DNA of 64,000 bases. Origin: Ruminococcus sp. GTDB lineage: Bacteria > Bacillota > Clostridia > Oscillospirales > Acutalibacteraceae. How positions within the stretch are numbered: the stretch's first letter is position 1; every line of letters begins with the position of its first letter. The notes below the pieces were generated by a model. It searched no databases. It worked only from the letters and a program-made list of their open reading frames with translations, and had not been told where the DNA came from. The stretch lies in NCBI GenBank assembly GCA_017411385.1, contig JAFQQF010000016.1, positions 124,001 through 188,000 on the forward strand. Direction: 5' to 3'. The position numbers and the translations under genes are program-made. Shown piece by piece: positions 46,408 to 55,455 of the stretch.

Positions 46408-46866
46408 ATGGCAAAAATTAAAGAACTCTTCCTTAAATATAAGGAAATTATAATGTACCTTGTTTTCGGAGTGCTCACTACCTTGGTAAGCTGGGGAAGC
46501 TACGCTTTGTTTGAGATTGCCTTCGGATTTTTCATTAAGAACACAATAGTGCTTTCCTCTGTGGCAAACGTGCTTTCTTGGATTGTTGCCGTGCTCTTTG
46601 CATTTATTACCAATAAGCTCTGGGTGTTTGAAAGCAAAAGCTTCAAGGGTGCAACGGTTGTGAAGGAGCTGGGTGCTTTTGTAGGCTCAAGACTTCTCAC
46701 AGGTGTGCTTGAATGGTTCGGAGTACCCCTGCTGATGCTTATAGGACTTGACCAGTCAATCCTCGGCATTGAGGGTATGCTTGCAAAGATTCTTATCAGT
46801 GTGATTGTGGTTATCCTCAACTACATTCTCAGCAAGCTCCTTGTTTTCAGAAATAAAAAGAAATAA
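46408..46866 (+). CDS. GtrA-family membrane protein
   Basis: The 152-aa protein has four membrane helices and the family's YLVFGVLTTLVSWGSYALF start and FITNKLWVFES motif. GtrA proteins are proposed flippases for undecaprenyl-phosphate sugars and pair with GtrB-type transferases, as here. It ends at a strong terminator. Confidence 0.93.
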   Translation: MAKIKELFLKYKEIIMYLVFGVLTTLVSWGSYALFEIAFGFFIKNTIVLSSVANVLSWIVAVLFAFITNKLWVFESKSFKGATVVKELGAFVGSRLLTGVLEWFGVPLLMLIGLDQSILGIEGMLAKILISVIVVILNYILSKLLVFRNKKK

Positions 46867-46877
46867 CATAAAAAAGA

Positions 46878-46914
46878 TAAAACCGATGTGATTTTTGAAG
46901 TCACATCGGTTTTT
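46878..46914. terminator. Bidirectional terminator after the GtrA gene
   Basis: AAACCGATGTGA pairs with TCACATCGGTTT, followed by TTTTG; it also serves the convergent gene ending at 46923. Confidence 0.85.
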
Positions 46915-46922
46915 TGTTGCTA

Positions 46923-47783
46923 TTAATTCTCTGCTTTCAGGCCTGTGAGTTCTTCAAACACAGGCAGTTCATAACAAGGAAAGAAAAGTCCCCACTGTTC
47001 GTCATTGTGAGTGAAATGAAGAATGTAGTAAGAATCTATGAGTAATTCGTTTCCCTCTACGGAAATATTATATGACTCATATTTTTTGGAATTAAAGGGT
47101 TCGGGTTTTATCCAATAAGGAATTTTTATGTACTCGTTTACTTTTGTGATTTTCGTGAAAGAATCCAGACTGACAGCGAATTTATCAAGAGCAGTGGCAA
47201 TGCACAAAAAATTATCCTCAATATAGAAGTAATAACTTGCATTGATGTAGGGGGATTTTCTTTTGTCTTCCGGAATAGGGATTCTTATTCCGTTTTTTTC
47301 TTTATAATGGCAAAAGAGCATATCCGCAAGAATTGCATTTTCGGGAATCTTTAATTCCTTTCGGATTTTGTCTTCAAGTAAGTTTACTCTCTTAGTTAAT
47401 TCTTTGAACTCTTTGCTTTCTGTAACGTTTTTTCTTCTGTCGGTAATAACTTTTTTAAGAATAAAAAATCCTGCCAGACCTGTTGCAAAAAGTAAAAAAG
47501 CAACGAAAATTCCAAATGCATTCTCTTCAGTTATGTTTACAGGTTTAAAAACATAGGGAGCAATATACATAACTGTGCTGAATGCAAGCACAAGACAAAA
47601 AGTGTTAAGAATCAAAAGAACTTTTGGAATGCGGAGTTTCTTTTCGTATTCCATTTGTTCTCTTGAAAGAGCATTGCGTTCTTCAAATGTTTCCTGACTT
47701 ACGTCTGCAGTATTAAACTCCGCACCGTTGGGGTAGCGGTTACTGTCGTCCAAGGTTCGGTCTATCTGCAAAAAAGGTTTCAC
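46923..47783 (-). CDS. Membrane protein of unknown function
   Basis: The 286-aa protein has a polar N-terminus (about 50 residues), two membrane helices (about 53-75 and 88-110), a short coiled coil (KEFKELTKRVNLLEDKIRKEL) and a C-terminal domain with mixed strands that ends in FFPCYELPVFEELTGLKAEN. The region after the helices resembles the YcxB-like/PH-like style of membrane-tethered domain, but this is weak. It starts 22 nt after lepA and is probably co-transcribed with it. Confidence 0.75.
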   Translation of the reverse strand: MKPFLQIDRTLDDSNRYPNGAEFNTADVSQETFEERNALSREQMEYEKKLRIPKVLLILNTFCLVLAFSTVMYIAPYVFKPVNITEENAFGIFVAFLLFATGLAGFFILKKVITDRRKNVTESKEFKELTKRVNLLEDKIRKELKIPENAILADMLFCHYKEKNGIRIPIPEDKRKSPYINASYYFYIEDNFLCIATALDKFAVSLDSFTKITKVNEYIKIPYWIKPEPFNSKKYESYNISVEGNELLIDSYYILHFTHNDEQWGLFFPCYELPVFEELTGLKAEN

Positions 47784-47804
47784 AAAACCACCCTTTCGAA
47801 CAAA

Positions 47805-49616
47805 TCAATCCGTATCCAGCTTGAGAACTGCCATAAAAGCTTCCTGAGGCACTTCAACTGTGCCCAGCTGACGCATACGCTTTTTACCCTCTTTCTGCTT
47901 TTCAAGGAGCTTCTTCTTTCGGGTAATGTCACCGCCGTAGCACTTTGCAAGAACGTCTTTACGCATTGCCTTAACGGTTTCGCGTGCAATAATCTTACCG
48001 CCGATGCAAGCCTGAATGGGCACCTCGAAGAGCTGTCTGGGGATTTTCTCCTTGAGCTTTTCTGCCATTTTTCTGGCTCTGGGGTAGGCCTTTTCTGAAT
48101 GGATAATAAACGAAAGTGCATCAACAATATCGCCGTTGAGCATAATGTCAAGCTTAACAAGCTGGCTCTGGCGATACTCTTTCAGCTCATAGTCAAAGGA
48201 AGCGTAGCCTCTTGTTCTTGATTTCAGAGTGTCGAAGAAGTCGTAAACAATCTCTGCCAAGGGAAGCTCGTAGTGAATGTCAACTCGGTCGGAGTCGATG
48301 TAGGTCATACCGATAAACACGCCTCTGCGTTCCTGACAAAGCTCCATAATGTTGCCTACATAGTCAGAGGGTGCGTAAATGTGTGCATCGGTAAAAGGCT
48401 CCTCGGCAGAAGCGATGTGTGCAGGGTCGGGATAGTTTGTGGGGTTGTCAATCATCTGCACCGTGCCGTCTGTGAGAGTTATGCGGTAACTTACGGAAGG
48501 TGCTGTGGTGATAAGGTCAAGGTTAAACTCACGTTCGAGTCGCTCCTGAATAATCTCCATGTGCAAAAGTCCCAAAAATCCGCAACGGAAGCCAAAGCCC
48601 AGAGCAACGGAGGTTTCTGCCTCGTAGGTGAGAGAAGCATCGTTGAGCTTGAGTTTCTCAAGAGCATCACGCAAATCGCCGTAGCGTGCGCCGTCTGCAG
48701 GATAAACACCGCAGTAAACCATCGACTGGATTTCGCGGTAGCCGGGCAGGGGATTTTCTGCAGGGTTTTCTTTGAGAGTAACCGTGTCGCCAACCTTTGC
48801 ATCGCCTAATGTTTTGATGGAAGCTGTGATGTAGCCTACCTCACCTGCATGGAGAGTGTCCTTGGGCACAAGAGAAACCGCACCCATGGTACCAAGCTCT
48901 ACAACTGCGAAGGTGGAGCCTGTCTGCATAAGCTTGAACTCATCTCCTACGCTTATCTTACCCTCTTTTACTCGCACGTAAATAATAACGCCTTTGTAGG
49001 AGTCGTAAACGCTGTCAAAAATCATAGCTCTGAGAGGTGCATTGATGTCGCCCTCGGGAGCAGGCACATCCTGAACAATACGCTCCATAACTGCGTGGAT
49101 GTTGATGCCGTTCTTTGCAGAGATTTCGGGTGCATCCTGTGCAGGAATACCGATAATATCCTCAATCTCGTTTTTTATTCTGGCAGGGTCCGCGCTGATA
49201 AGGTCGATTTTGTTCACGACGGGTACGATTTCAAGTCCCGAGTCAACTGCAAGGTAGGTGTTTGCAAGGGTCTGAGCCTCAATACCTTGAGTAGCATCAA
49301 CAACCAGCACCGCGCCCTCACAAGCCGCAAGGCTTCTGGATACCTCGTAGTTAAAGTCAACGTGGCCTGGGGTGTCGATGAGGTTGAAGATGTAATCTTC
49401 TCCGTCATCTGCCTTGTATTTAAGGGTTACGGCACGTGCCTTAATGGTAATGCCTCTCTCCTTTTCAAGCTCCATATCGTCAAGAATCTGGTCCTGCATC
49501 TGACGCTCTGTAACCGAGCTTGTTTCCTCAAGAATTCGGTCTGCCAGAGTGGATTTGCCGTGGTCAATATGTGCGATAATACTGAAATTTCTAATTTTAC
49601 TTTGCTCAAATGCCAA
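47805..49616 (-). CDS. lepA: Elongation factor 4 (LepA)
   Basis: The 603-aa translational GTPase has G1 [14 protein letters not shown] (near residue 14), G2 ERGITIKA, G3 DTPGHVDF and G4 NKID, then the LepA-specific C-terminal domain. It acts in ribosome biogenesis or initiation and back-translocation. The start is taken as TTG 49616, with GAGGTGA upstream; the GTG at 49625 lies in that site. Confidence 0.96.
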   Translation of the reverse strand: MAFEQSKIRNFSIIAHIDHGKSTLADRILEETSSVTERQMQDQILDDMELEKERGITIKARAVTLKYKADDGEDYIFNLIDTPGHVDFNYEVSRSLAACEGAVLVVDATQGIEAQTLANTYLAVDSGLEIVPVVNKIDLISADPARIKNEIEDIIGIPAQDAPEISAKNGINIHAVMERIVQDVPAPEGDINAPLRAMIFDSVYDSYKGVIIYVRVKEGKISVGDEFKLMQTGSTFAVVELGTMGAVSLVPKDTLHAGEVGYITASIKTLGDAKVGDTVTLKENPAENPLPGYREIQSMVYCGVYPADGARYGDLRDALEKLKLNDASLTYEAETSVALGFGFRCGFLGLLHMEIIQERLEREFNLDLITTAPSVSYRITLTDGTVQMIDNPTNYPDPAHIASAEEPFTDAHIYAPSDYVGNIMELCQERRGVFIGMTYIDSDRVDIHYELPLAEIVYDFFDTLKSRTRGYASFDYELKEYRQSQLVKLDIMLNGDIVDALSFIIHSEKAYPRARKMAEKLKEKIPRQLFEVPIQACIGGKIIARETVKAMRKDVLAKCYGGDITRKKKLLEKQKEGKKRMRQLGTVEVPQEAFMAVLKLDTD

Positions 49617-49649
49617 GAGTATCACCTCAAAACATAAAAATACATAATA

Positions 49650-49678
49650 ATTATAGCATAATGTTTTTTTGCTGACAA
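49650..49678 (-). promoter_or_regulatory. SigA-type promoter of lepA
   Basis: TTGTCA (49673-49678), 17 nt, TATAAT (49650-49655) on the minus strand, about 34 nt before the lepA start. Confidence 0.8.
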
Positions 49679-49735
49679 TAAGCTTTGCGATTATTTGGAG
49701 GAAAAGTTGTCAAAAATACCAAAGAGGTGATTATC

Positions 49736-51064
49736 TTGAAAAGCTTATGGCAAGAGATTGAATTTGAAAAGCGTGGCAGATTATACGGAACACAGGTGGC
49801 GGACTGCACGGTTATTGGCGCAGGAATGGCAGGACTGCTCACAGCTTACGAGCTTCAGAAAAGAGGCTTCGGGGTAATTGTACTGGAGGCAGACAGGGTG
49901 TGCTCGGGTGCAACCGCCAACACAACGGCAAAGCTTACGGCTCAGCACGGACTGAAATATGATAAGTTAATCAGAAAGCACGGACTTGGTGTTGCAAAGG
50001 CATATTACGAGAGTAACACAAGAGGAATTAATAAATACGAAAAGCTCACAAGAGAGCTCAATGTAGAGTGCGATTTCTCTGCGTTGCCTGCATATATCTA
50101 CGGCAGGTACTCTCTTTATGAGGTGGAAAAAGAAGCCTTGGCGGCAGATAAAATCGGTGCTATGTATAGGTTAACAAAGGATACCTCTCTGCCTTTTCAG
50201 GTTAAGGGGGCACTTCGATTTGAAAATCAGGCTCAGTTTCACCCGTTGAAGTTTGCACAAGCAATAGCCAAAAACCTTGTGATTTACGAGAACACACCTG
50301 TGATTGACATAGAAGACGGCAAGGTGACAACTATGGAGGGTGAGGTGCGTACTCAATATATAGTAAACACTACCCACTATCCCATAATAAATCTGCCCGG
50401 GCTTTATTTTCTCAGACAGCATCAGGAGAAATCCTATTGCATCAGCTTGAAAACATACAGGACTCTTGACGGAGTGTACTTGGGAGCAGACGAGGACAGA
50501 AGCTTTCGAAGCTTTCCTGAGGGTGTTATTATTGGCGGAGAAAGCCACCGCACAGGCGAAAACCGCAAGGGCGGATGCTTGTGCCGACTCAAAGAAAAGG
50601 CACAGGAGTATTATCCCGAGGGGGAAATTACTGCTGTGTGGTCCAATCAGGATGCTATGACTCACGACTCTTTGCCCTTTATTGGCAGATACAGTGCCTT
50701 TGCACCCAGAATGTTTGTAGCTACAGGCTTTGGCAAGTGGGGAATGAGCCTGTCCGCTGTGGCAAGCGAGCTGATTTCTGACCTTATTTGTGACAGAAAA
50801 AATGAATATGAAAGGCTGTATTCGCCTCGGAGGGTGAAGCTCAAAGCAGCTTTTGCTTCCTTTGCCGTGGATGCGGGTTATTCTGTGAAGGGCTTGGCAG
50901 AGGGAGTTTTCAGCAGTAAGGAAAAGCGATGCACACATCTTGGGTGCAGACTTCTGGAAAACAAAGACGAAGGGGTGCTGGAGTGCCCTTGTCACGGTTC
51001 TCAGTTTGATAAAACGGGAAAAGTTCGATTTTCTCCTGCAAAAAAGAATATAAAGCAAAGCTAA
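49736..51064 (+). CDS. FAD-dependent oxidoreductase with C-terminal Rieske domain
   Basis: The 442-aa protein has a DAO-type FAD fold (CTVIGAGMAGLLTAYELQKRG, about residue 22) and the VCSGATANTTAKLTAQHGL segment typical of Rieske-fused family members. It ends in a compact Rieske domain with both ligand pairs (CTHLGC and CPCHGSQFD). Substrate is unknown. The TTG at 49736 follows GAGGTGA at a normal distance, while the ATG at 49685 has none. It is divergent from lepA. Confidence 0.9.
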   Translation: MKSLWQEIEFEKRGRLYGTQVADCTVIGAGMAGLLTAYELQKRGFGVIVLEADRVCSGATANTTAKLTAQHGLKYDKLIRKHGLGVAKAYYESNTRGINKYEKLTRELNVECDFSALPAYIYGRYSLYEVEKEALAADKIGAMYRLTKDTSLPFQVKGALRFENQAQFHPLKFAQAIAKNLVIYENTPVIDIEDGKVTTMEGEVRTQYIVNTTHYPIINLPGLYFLRQHQEKSYCISLKTYRTLDGVYLGADEDRSFRSFPEGVIIGGESHRTGENRKGGCLCRLKEKAQEYYPEGEITAVWSNQDAMTHDSLPFIGRYSAFAPRMFVATGFGKWGMSLSAVASELISDLICDRKNEYERLYSPRRVKLKAAFASFAVDAGYSVKGLAEGVFSSKEKRCTHLGCRLLENKDEGVLECPCHGSQFDKTGKVRFSPAKKNIKQS

Positions 51065-51094
51065 GACTTGAAGCCTTTATTGTCATTTACACTC

Positions 51095-51123
51095 TTGTAA
51101 AAAGTGCTTTTTTGTGATATAAA
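51095..51123 (+). promoter_or_regulatory. Promoter of the C_GCAxxG_C_C gene
   Basis: TTGTAA (51095-51100), 17 nt, TATAAA (51118-51123), about 38 nt before the ATG. Confidence 0.6.
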
Positions 51124-51160
51124 GAACACAGAGTTTTTTACAGAAAAAGAGGCGTTCATT

Positions 51161-51613
51161 ATGGCAACAAAGGCAGAAATCGCAAAGGAGCTTTTTCTTA
51201 AAGGCTACAACTGCTCCCAGTCGGTGTTTGGTGCATTTTGCGAGGATTTCGGAATAGATATTCAGACAGGGCTTATGCTTTCCTCAGGCTTTGGCGGCGG
51301 ATTTGCAAGAAAACGCGAGGTTTGCGGAGCAGTAAGCGGTGCGGTTATGGTGCTGTCTTTAATTCACGGCTACAGTACAACAGATGATGCGCAGGCAAAA
51401 ATACAGCTTTACGAAGAAGTGCGAAAGGTGCTCAAAGCCTTTGAGGATGAAACAGGCAGTATAATCTGCCGTGAGCTTTTAGGTCTTGAGGAAAAGGAGT
51501 CGGTACCCACTCCCGAGGCTCGCACAAAGGAGTATTACAAAAAACGTCCCTGTGCAGAGCTTGTATATCTTGCGGCACAATGTGTTGAAAATCACATTGA
51601 AGGTCTGAAATAA
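51161..51613 (+). CDS. C_GCAxxG_C_C family redox-type protein
   Basis: The 150-aa protein has the named cysteine pattern: GYNCSQSVFGAFC (about residue 17), GGGFARKREVCGAVSGAVMVL (about 47), IICRELLG (about 107) and a late RPCAELVYLAAQCVE. The family is helical, presumably redox-active or metal-binding, and of unknown function. The ATG at 51161 has AAAGAGG upstream. It stands between the FAD/Rieske gene and an M14 peptidase. Confidence 0.9.
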   Translation: MATKAEIAKELFLKGYNCSQSVFGAFCEDFGIDIQTGLMLSSGFGGGFARKREVCGAVSGAVMVLSLIHGYSTTDDAQAKIQLYEEVRKVLKAFEDETGSIICRELLGLEEKESVPTPEARTKEYYKKRPCAELVYLAAQCVENHIEGLK

Positions 51614-51680
51614 TCAAAAATCGGGTGATTATTGCTTTTGATTTTTCATAGTCTTTACTACTAAAATTTGGAGTGAGGCT

Positions 51681-52562
51681 ATGAAAAACTGCAAAATCAT
51701 CAATCCCATTTATCCTTATAATTACCAGAGGATGTGCCTTAGTATTGCACGCCTTGTAAGGCAATATGGGGAAATACTCTGCACAGAGCAGGGTGGGCGG
51801 AGCACGCAAGGCAGATGCATACCACTTGTATCCTTGGGAAAAGGAAAAAAGAAAGTACTCGCAGTAGGGGCAATACACGGCAGAGAATATGTAAGTGCAG
51901 GGTATCTTCTTATGTGCATGGAGGAATATGCCAAGGCTTTTTGCAGCAAGGAGCTTTACTGCGGCTTTGATTTAAGAAAGCTTATTTCGGAGTATACTCT
52001 TCATTTTGTTCCCGTTGCAAACCCCGATTCCGTGGAGATTGCATTGGGAAGGGCAAGACCGTCGGTACAGGTACAGGATTTTAACAGCTATTTTTACAAG
52101 AACAATGCAAACGATGTTAATATAAATGCAAATTTTCCCTTTGAGTGGCAAAGTGTTCCCAAAAGCCGTCAGGGTGGCGAGAGTGCAGGCAGTGAGGCGG
52201 AAACAAAGTTATTGATGAAGCTTTGCGAAACACACAGATATGAAAAAATGTTTTCTTTTCATTCAAGAGGGGATTGCATTTACTGGAGAGATGAGAAAAA
52301 CGGAGAAATCCAAAAGGACAAAGAGCTTTCGGAAAAGCTAAGTGCTGGGTGTGGCTTTTCTCTTTGCCCTGTTACAGAGAACGCTGAGGACTACTCAGGC
52401 GGTTTTGAAAACTGGTTCAGATACAGGTTCGCAAGGCCTGCATTGTGTATAGAGCTTGTGCGTGACGAGAATGCCCCCTTTGACCTTTGCTGCCGTGAAT
52501 TTTTCACTCTTACAAGGTGGAAGCAGACAAGGTATGCTCTGCTTTTGTCAGTTGACGATTAA
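51681..52562 (+). CDS. M14-family zinc carboxypeptidase
   Basis: The 293-aa protein has the zinc motif HxxE in VGAIHGREYVSAGYLL (about residue 65), the later zinc His in FSFHSRGD (about 194), the substrate-type DVNINANFPFEW block (compare DLNRNF) and the catalytic Glu in PALCIELVRDE (about 257). Related bacterial enzymes cut gamma-D-Glu-meso-DAP in wall peptides. No signal peptide is visible, so it may act in the cytoplasm on recycled muropeptides. GGAGTGAGG precedes the ATG. Confidence 0.9.
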   Translation: MKNCKIINPIYPYNYQRMCLSIARLVRQYGEILCTEQGGRSTQGRCIPLVSLGKGKKKVLAVGAIHGREYVSAGYLLMCMEEYAKAFCSKELYCGFDLRKLISEYTLHFVPVANPDSVEIALGRARPSVQVQDFNSYFYKNNANDVNINANFPFEWQSVPKSRQGGESAGSEAETKLLMKLCETHRYEKMFSFHSRGDCIYWRDEKNGEIQKDKELSEKLSAGCGFSLCPVTENAEDYSGGFENWFRYRFARPALCIELVRDENAPFDLCCREFFTLTRWKQTRYALLLSVDD

Positions 52563-52647
52563 ACTCTTTACAATTAGTTTTTATATATACACAAAGCCGT
52601 CACATTCATAGTATATGCTGATTGCAGAAAGCTAAGAGGTGAAAGGA

Positions 52648-53319
52648 ATGTCAAAGCTTCTTATTGTTGACGATGAATTCAGAATTAGAGAAATAATCAA
52701 GAAATATGCCGAGTTTGAGGGACACACCTGCACAGAGGCGAAAAATGGTATGGAGGCTGTGGAGAAAGCCCGAGCAGAGGATTTTGACCTTATTATTATG
52801 GATATTATGATGCCTGAGCTTGACGGCTTCTCTGCCTGCAGAGAAATCCGCAAACACAGCACAACTCCCATAATTGTTCTCTCTGCAAGAGGTGAGGAGT
52901 ACGACAGAATCCACGGCTTTGAGCTTGGCATTGACGATTATGTTGTTAAGCCCTTTTCGCCCAAGGAGCTGATGATGAGGGTTTCTGCGGTTATCAAGCG
53001 TGCAAAGGGTAATATGCAGGAAAAGGACATCTTTGTTTATGAAAGCTTGTGTGTGGATTTCAGCGCCCGTATTGTAACCATTGACGGAGAAAGAGTTGAG
53101 ATGACACCCAAGGAATACGACCTTTTCTTCTATATGGTAAAGAATAAGGGCATAGCCCTGACAAGAGAAAAGCTCATAAACAAGGTGTGGGGTTATGATT
53201 TCTTCGGTGATGACCGTACCCTTGATACTCATATCAAGCTTCTGAGGAAAAGCCTCCAAAAATACAGTACCTTGATTGTGACTCTGAGAGGAGTTGGCTA
53301 TCGCTTTGAAGCACAGTGA
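52648..53319 (+). CDS. OmpR/PhoB-family response regulator
   Basis: The 223-aa protein has a receiver domain (LLIVDDEFRIREI, phospho-acceptor Asp52 in IIMDIMMPELDG, Lys in VVKPFSPKEL) and a winged-helix output (VEMTPKEYDLFFYMV...DDRTLDTHIKLLRKSL...GVGYRFEA). The ATG at 52648 lies in good context (AGAGGTGAAAGGA); the GTG at 52639 is in the ribosome site. It overlaps the kinase gene and they form one two-component system. The stimulus is not known. Confidence 0.95.
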   Translation: MSKLLIVDDEFRIREIIKKYAEFEGHTCTEAKNGMEAVEKARAEDFDLIIMDIMMPELDGFSACREIRKHSTTPIIVLSARGEEYDRIHGFELGIDDYVVKPFSPKELMMRVSAVIKRAKGNMQEKDIFVYESLCVDFSARIVTIDGERVEMTPKEYDLFFYMVKNKGIALTREKLINKVWGYDFFGDDRTLDTHIKLLRKSLQKYSTLIVTLRGVGYRFEAQ

Positions 53320-54841
53320 GTATAATAAAAAGAACAGTAAAAGCAGAAAAGGCTGGTCAAGGCTTCCCCTGAAGGTGAAGCTTATCGGCTTTTTTCTGCT
53401 TTTTGCTTTTTTGCTTCTTATTTTTTTGTGGCTCTTTCAGATAGTTTTTCTTGATGATTTTTATAAGCTGATAAAGACATATCAGCTAAAAACAAGTACA
53501 AGCTACATAAGTCAGAATGTAGAGGAAGAGCGGATTGACGAGCTTATAGAAAGCATACACACAGGAAACGGGATGTCGGTGGCGGTGTATGATACAGACA
53601 GCGACTTTTTCTCTTTGATTTATGAAAGCCGTGCAGACAGGGATATGGGGCTTGATATTATGCCTCATCAGGCGTATTCCTACTATAACGCGGCAAAGGA
53701 ATCGGGGGGCAAAATCACCCTTGAATCAGAGAGCTTTACGGAGGCTTTCTTTGGTGAGGGAGGCGCATTTAGAGAGGATTTTCGCGGAGAACCTCCAAAG
53801 ATGGACAGGGAAGCATCAAAAATTCTTGTTTGTGCACAGATAACAGAGAATTCAGAGGGAGAGTATCTGATTGTGCTGAAAACAAGGATTACACCTGTTA
53901 CCAGTACAGTTGATACCTTGAGAATTCAGCTTGTTATTATTACTGCCTTGCTTGTAGTATTTGCTGTTGTTTTTGCCATAGGTGTTTCTTCTAAGATTTC
54001 AAAGCCTATTGCAAAAACCAACGAGGGAGCCAAGGAGCTTGCACGGCAGAATTATCACGTGCACTTTGAGGCAGAGGGCTGTAAGGAAATATGTGAGCTT
54101 TCTGAAACTTTGAATGTAGCGGCTTCTGAGCTTTCGACTGTGGATAATTTAAGACGAGAGCTTATTGCAAATATATCTCACGATTTGCGTACACCTCTTA
54201 CTATGATAAGCGGATACGCTGAGGTTATGAGGGATATTCCCGGAGAGAACACACCCGAAAATCTGCAGGTGGTTATTGACGAAAGCCGCCGTCTTTCTGA
54301 GCTTGTGACGGATTTGCTGGACCTTTCGAAGTTAGAGGCACAGAATGTACCCCTTAATATAGAGGCGTTCTGCCTGACTGATTGTATCAGAGAGATTTTT
54401 ACCCGATATGCAAAGCTTATTTCTCAGCAAAATTTTGTGCTGGAGTTTGCAAGTGACGAGGATGTGTGGGTAAGCGGTGACAAACTAAGATTGAGTCAAG
54501 TGATTTATAACTTAATTAACAATGCCATAAACTACGCAGGCGATGACAAAACCGTTATTGTCCGTCAAATAGTGAACGATGACAAGGTGAGAATAGAGGT
54601 TGAGGACCACGGCAAGGGCATTGATAAAGAAGACTTGCAGTATATATGGGACAGATACTACCGGGTTGACAAGGAACACCGCAGTGCGGTTATCGGCTCG
54701 GGACTGGGACTTTCCATTGTAAAAAATGTTCTCTTGCTTCACAAAGCCCGCTTCGGAGTTAGAAGTGCCTTGGGAAAGGGCAGTACCTTCTGGTTTGAGC
54801 TGGAAGCGTCCGAGGTGCGAAGCCTTAAAGGCTCCCTCTAA
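53306..54841 (+). CDS. Sensor histidine kinase
   Basis: From the TTG at 53306 (AGAGGAG 12 nt upstream; TTG 53294 is also possible) the ~511-aa protein has a membrane helix (about residues 25-47), an extracellular sensor of about 160 residues, a second helix (about 208-230), HAMP, HisKA with phospho-His292 (NISHDLRTPLTMISGYAE), and an HATPase with NLINNAINY, DHGKGI and GSGLGLSIV. The last codons (KGSL and stop) come from a palindromic repeat that starts at 54831, so the native C-terminus may have been replaced. Confidence 0.93.
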   Translation: MKHSEYNKKNSKSRKGWSRLPLKVKLIGFFLLFAFLLLIFLWLFQIVFLDDFYKLIKTYQLKTSTSYISQNVEEERIDELIESIHTGNGMSVAVYDTDSDFFSLIYESRADRDMGLDIMPHQAYSYYNAAKESGGKITLESESFTEAFFGEGGAFREDFRGEPPKMDREASKILVCAQITENSEGEYLIVLKTRITPVTSTVDTLRIQLVIITALLVVFAVVFAIGVSSKISKPIAKTNEGAKELARQNYHVHFEAEGCKEICELSETLNVAASELSTVDNLRRELIANISHDLRTPLTMISGYAEVMRDIPGENTPENLQVVIDESRRLSELVTDLLDLSKLEAQNVPLNIEAFCLTDCIREIFTRYAKLISQQNFVLEFASDEDVWVSGDKLRLSQVIYNLINNAINYAGDDKTVIVRQIVNDDKVRIEVEDHGKGIDKEDLQYIWDRYYRVDKEHRSAVIGSGLGLSIVKNVLLLHKARFGVRSALGKGSTFWFELEASEVRSLKGSL

Positions 54842-54872
54842 GAGGGAGCTGTCAGCAAAGCTGACTGAGGGA
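54831..54872. repeat. REP-like double-hairpin element overlapping the kinase 3' end
   Basis: GCTCCCTC / GAGGGAGC (54831-54849) is followed by GTCAGC-AAA-GCTGAC (54851-54865) and GAGGGAG. The element holds the stop codon of the kinase gene (54839-54841). Same layout as the element at 57891. Confidence 0.65.
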
Positions 54873-54877
54873 GTAAA

Positions 54878-54914
54878 AAACCGTTGAGTTTTGACAAAAA
54901 ACTCAACGGTTTTG
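54878..54914. terminator. Bidirectional terminator, kinase operon and thpR
   Basis: AAACCGTTGAGTTTT pairs with AAAACTCAACGGTTT, with T/A tracts on both sides, between convergent genes. Confidence 0.88.
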
Positions 54915-54916
54915 GT

Positions 54917-55441
54917 TTATCCAAGTGTTCTTTTAAAAACTTCGGTGTAGGTGAGTCTGCCGTTTATACGGTCGGAACGCAACAAAGAAATTTCTTTCAC
55001 CTCTACAGTATTTGTACCGAGTGCCTTCTCAATTTCGCTTTTGTCAAAATGTGGCAAAGCTTCAAACTGACGGGCAAGGGTGATGTGAGGCTTAAAGGGT
55101 TTAGTGTCTATGCTTACTCCGTTGCATCTGAGGCTGTTTCTTACATTATCTGCAAGTATTGACAGCTCGTGGCATCTTTTGGTTTTTGCAAAGCATACAG
55201 AGCCCTTACCAAATTCTCCATAACCCTCAACAGTAAGCTCAAAGGGTGAAGCGTTCACTCTTTGCAGAGCATCAATTGCCCTTTTTGCCGAGGGTACCTC
55301 GCCGATGAAAGCCAAGGTAAGGTGTAGGTTTTCTCTGTGGGACACATTGGCACTAATGCTGTTTGCCTTGATGATTTGTCCACAGCTGTAAAGCTTATCC
55401 ACCGTAGCCTTGTCAAAATTAACCGCTACAAAAAGTCGCAT
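54917..55441 (-). CDS. thpR: RNA 2',3'-cyclic phosphodiesterase (2H family)
   Basis: The 174-aa protein begins MRLFVAVNFDK and has both 2H motifs, HLTLAFIGE (about residue 40) and HITLARQF (about 122), with expected spacing. Family members open 2',3'-cyclic phosphates or ligate tRNA halves in vitro. It is the last gene of the metF-metH run, 14 nt after metH, with no obvious link to methionine synthesis. Confidence 0.94.
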   Translation of the reverse strand: MRLFVAVNFDKATVDKLYSCGQIIKANSISANVSHRENLHLTLAFIGEVPSAKRAIDALQRVNASPFELTVEGYGEFGKGSVCFAKTKRCHELSILADNVRNSLRCNGVSIDTKPFKPHITLARQFEALPHFDKSEIEKALGTNTVEVKEISLLRSDRINGRLTYTEVFKRTLG

Positions 55442-55455
55442 AATATCAGTCCTTT

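Noticed and set aside
49266-49637. Plus-strand frames opposite lepA (48273-49637)
   Set aside because: Antisense shadows of a strongly conserved GTPase.
54139-54147. Exact DnaA box TGTGGATAA in the kinase gene
   Set aside because: Isolated, in coding sequence, far from the origin; expected by chance in 64 kb.
54884-55162. Plus-strand frame opposite thpR
   Set aside because: Crosses the bidirectional terminator; shadow of the conserved 2H gene.
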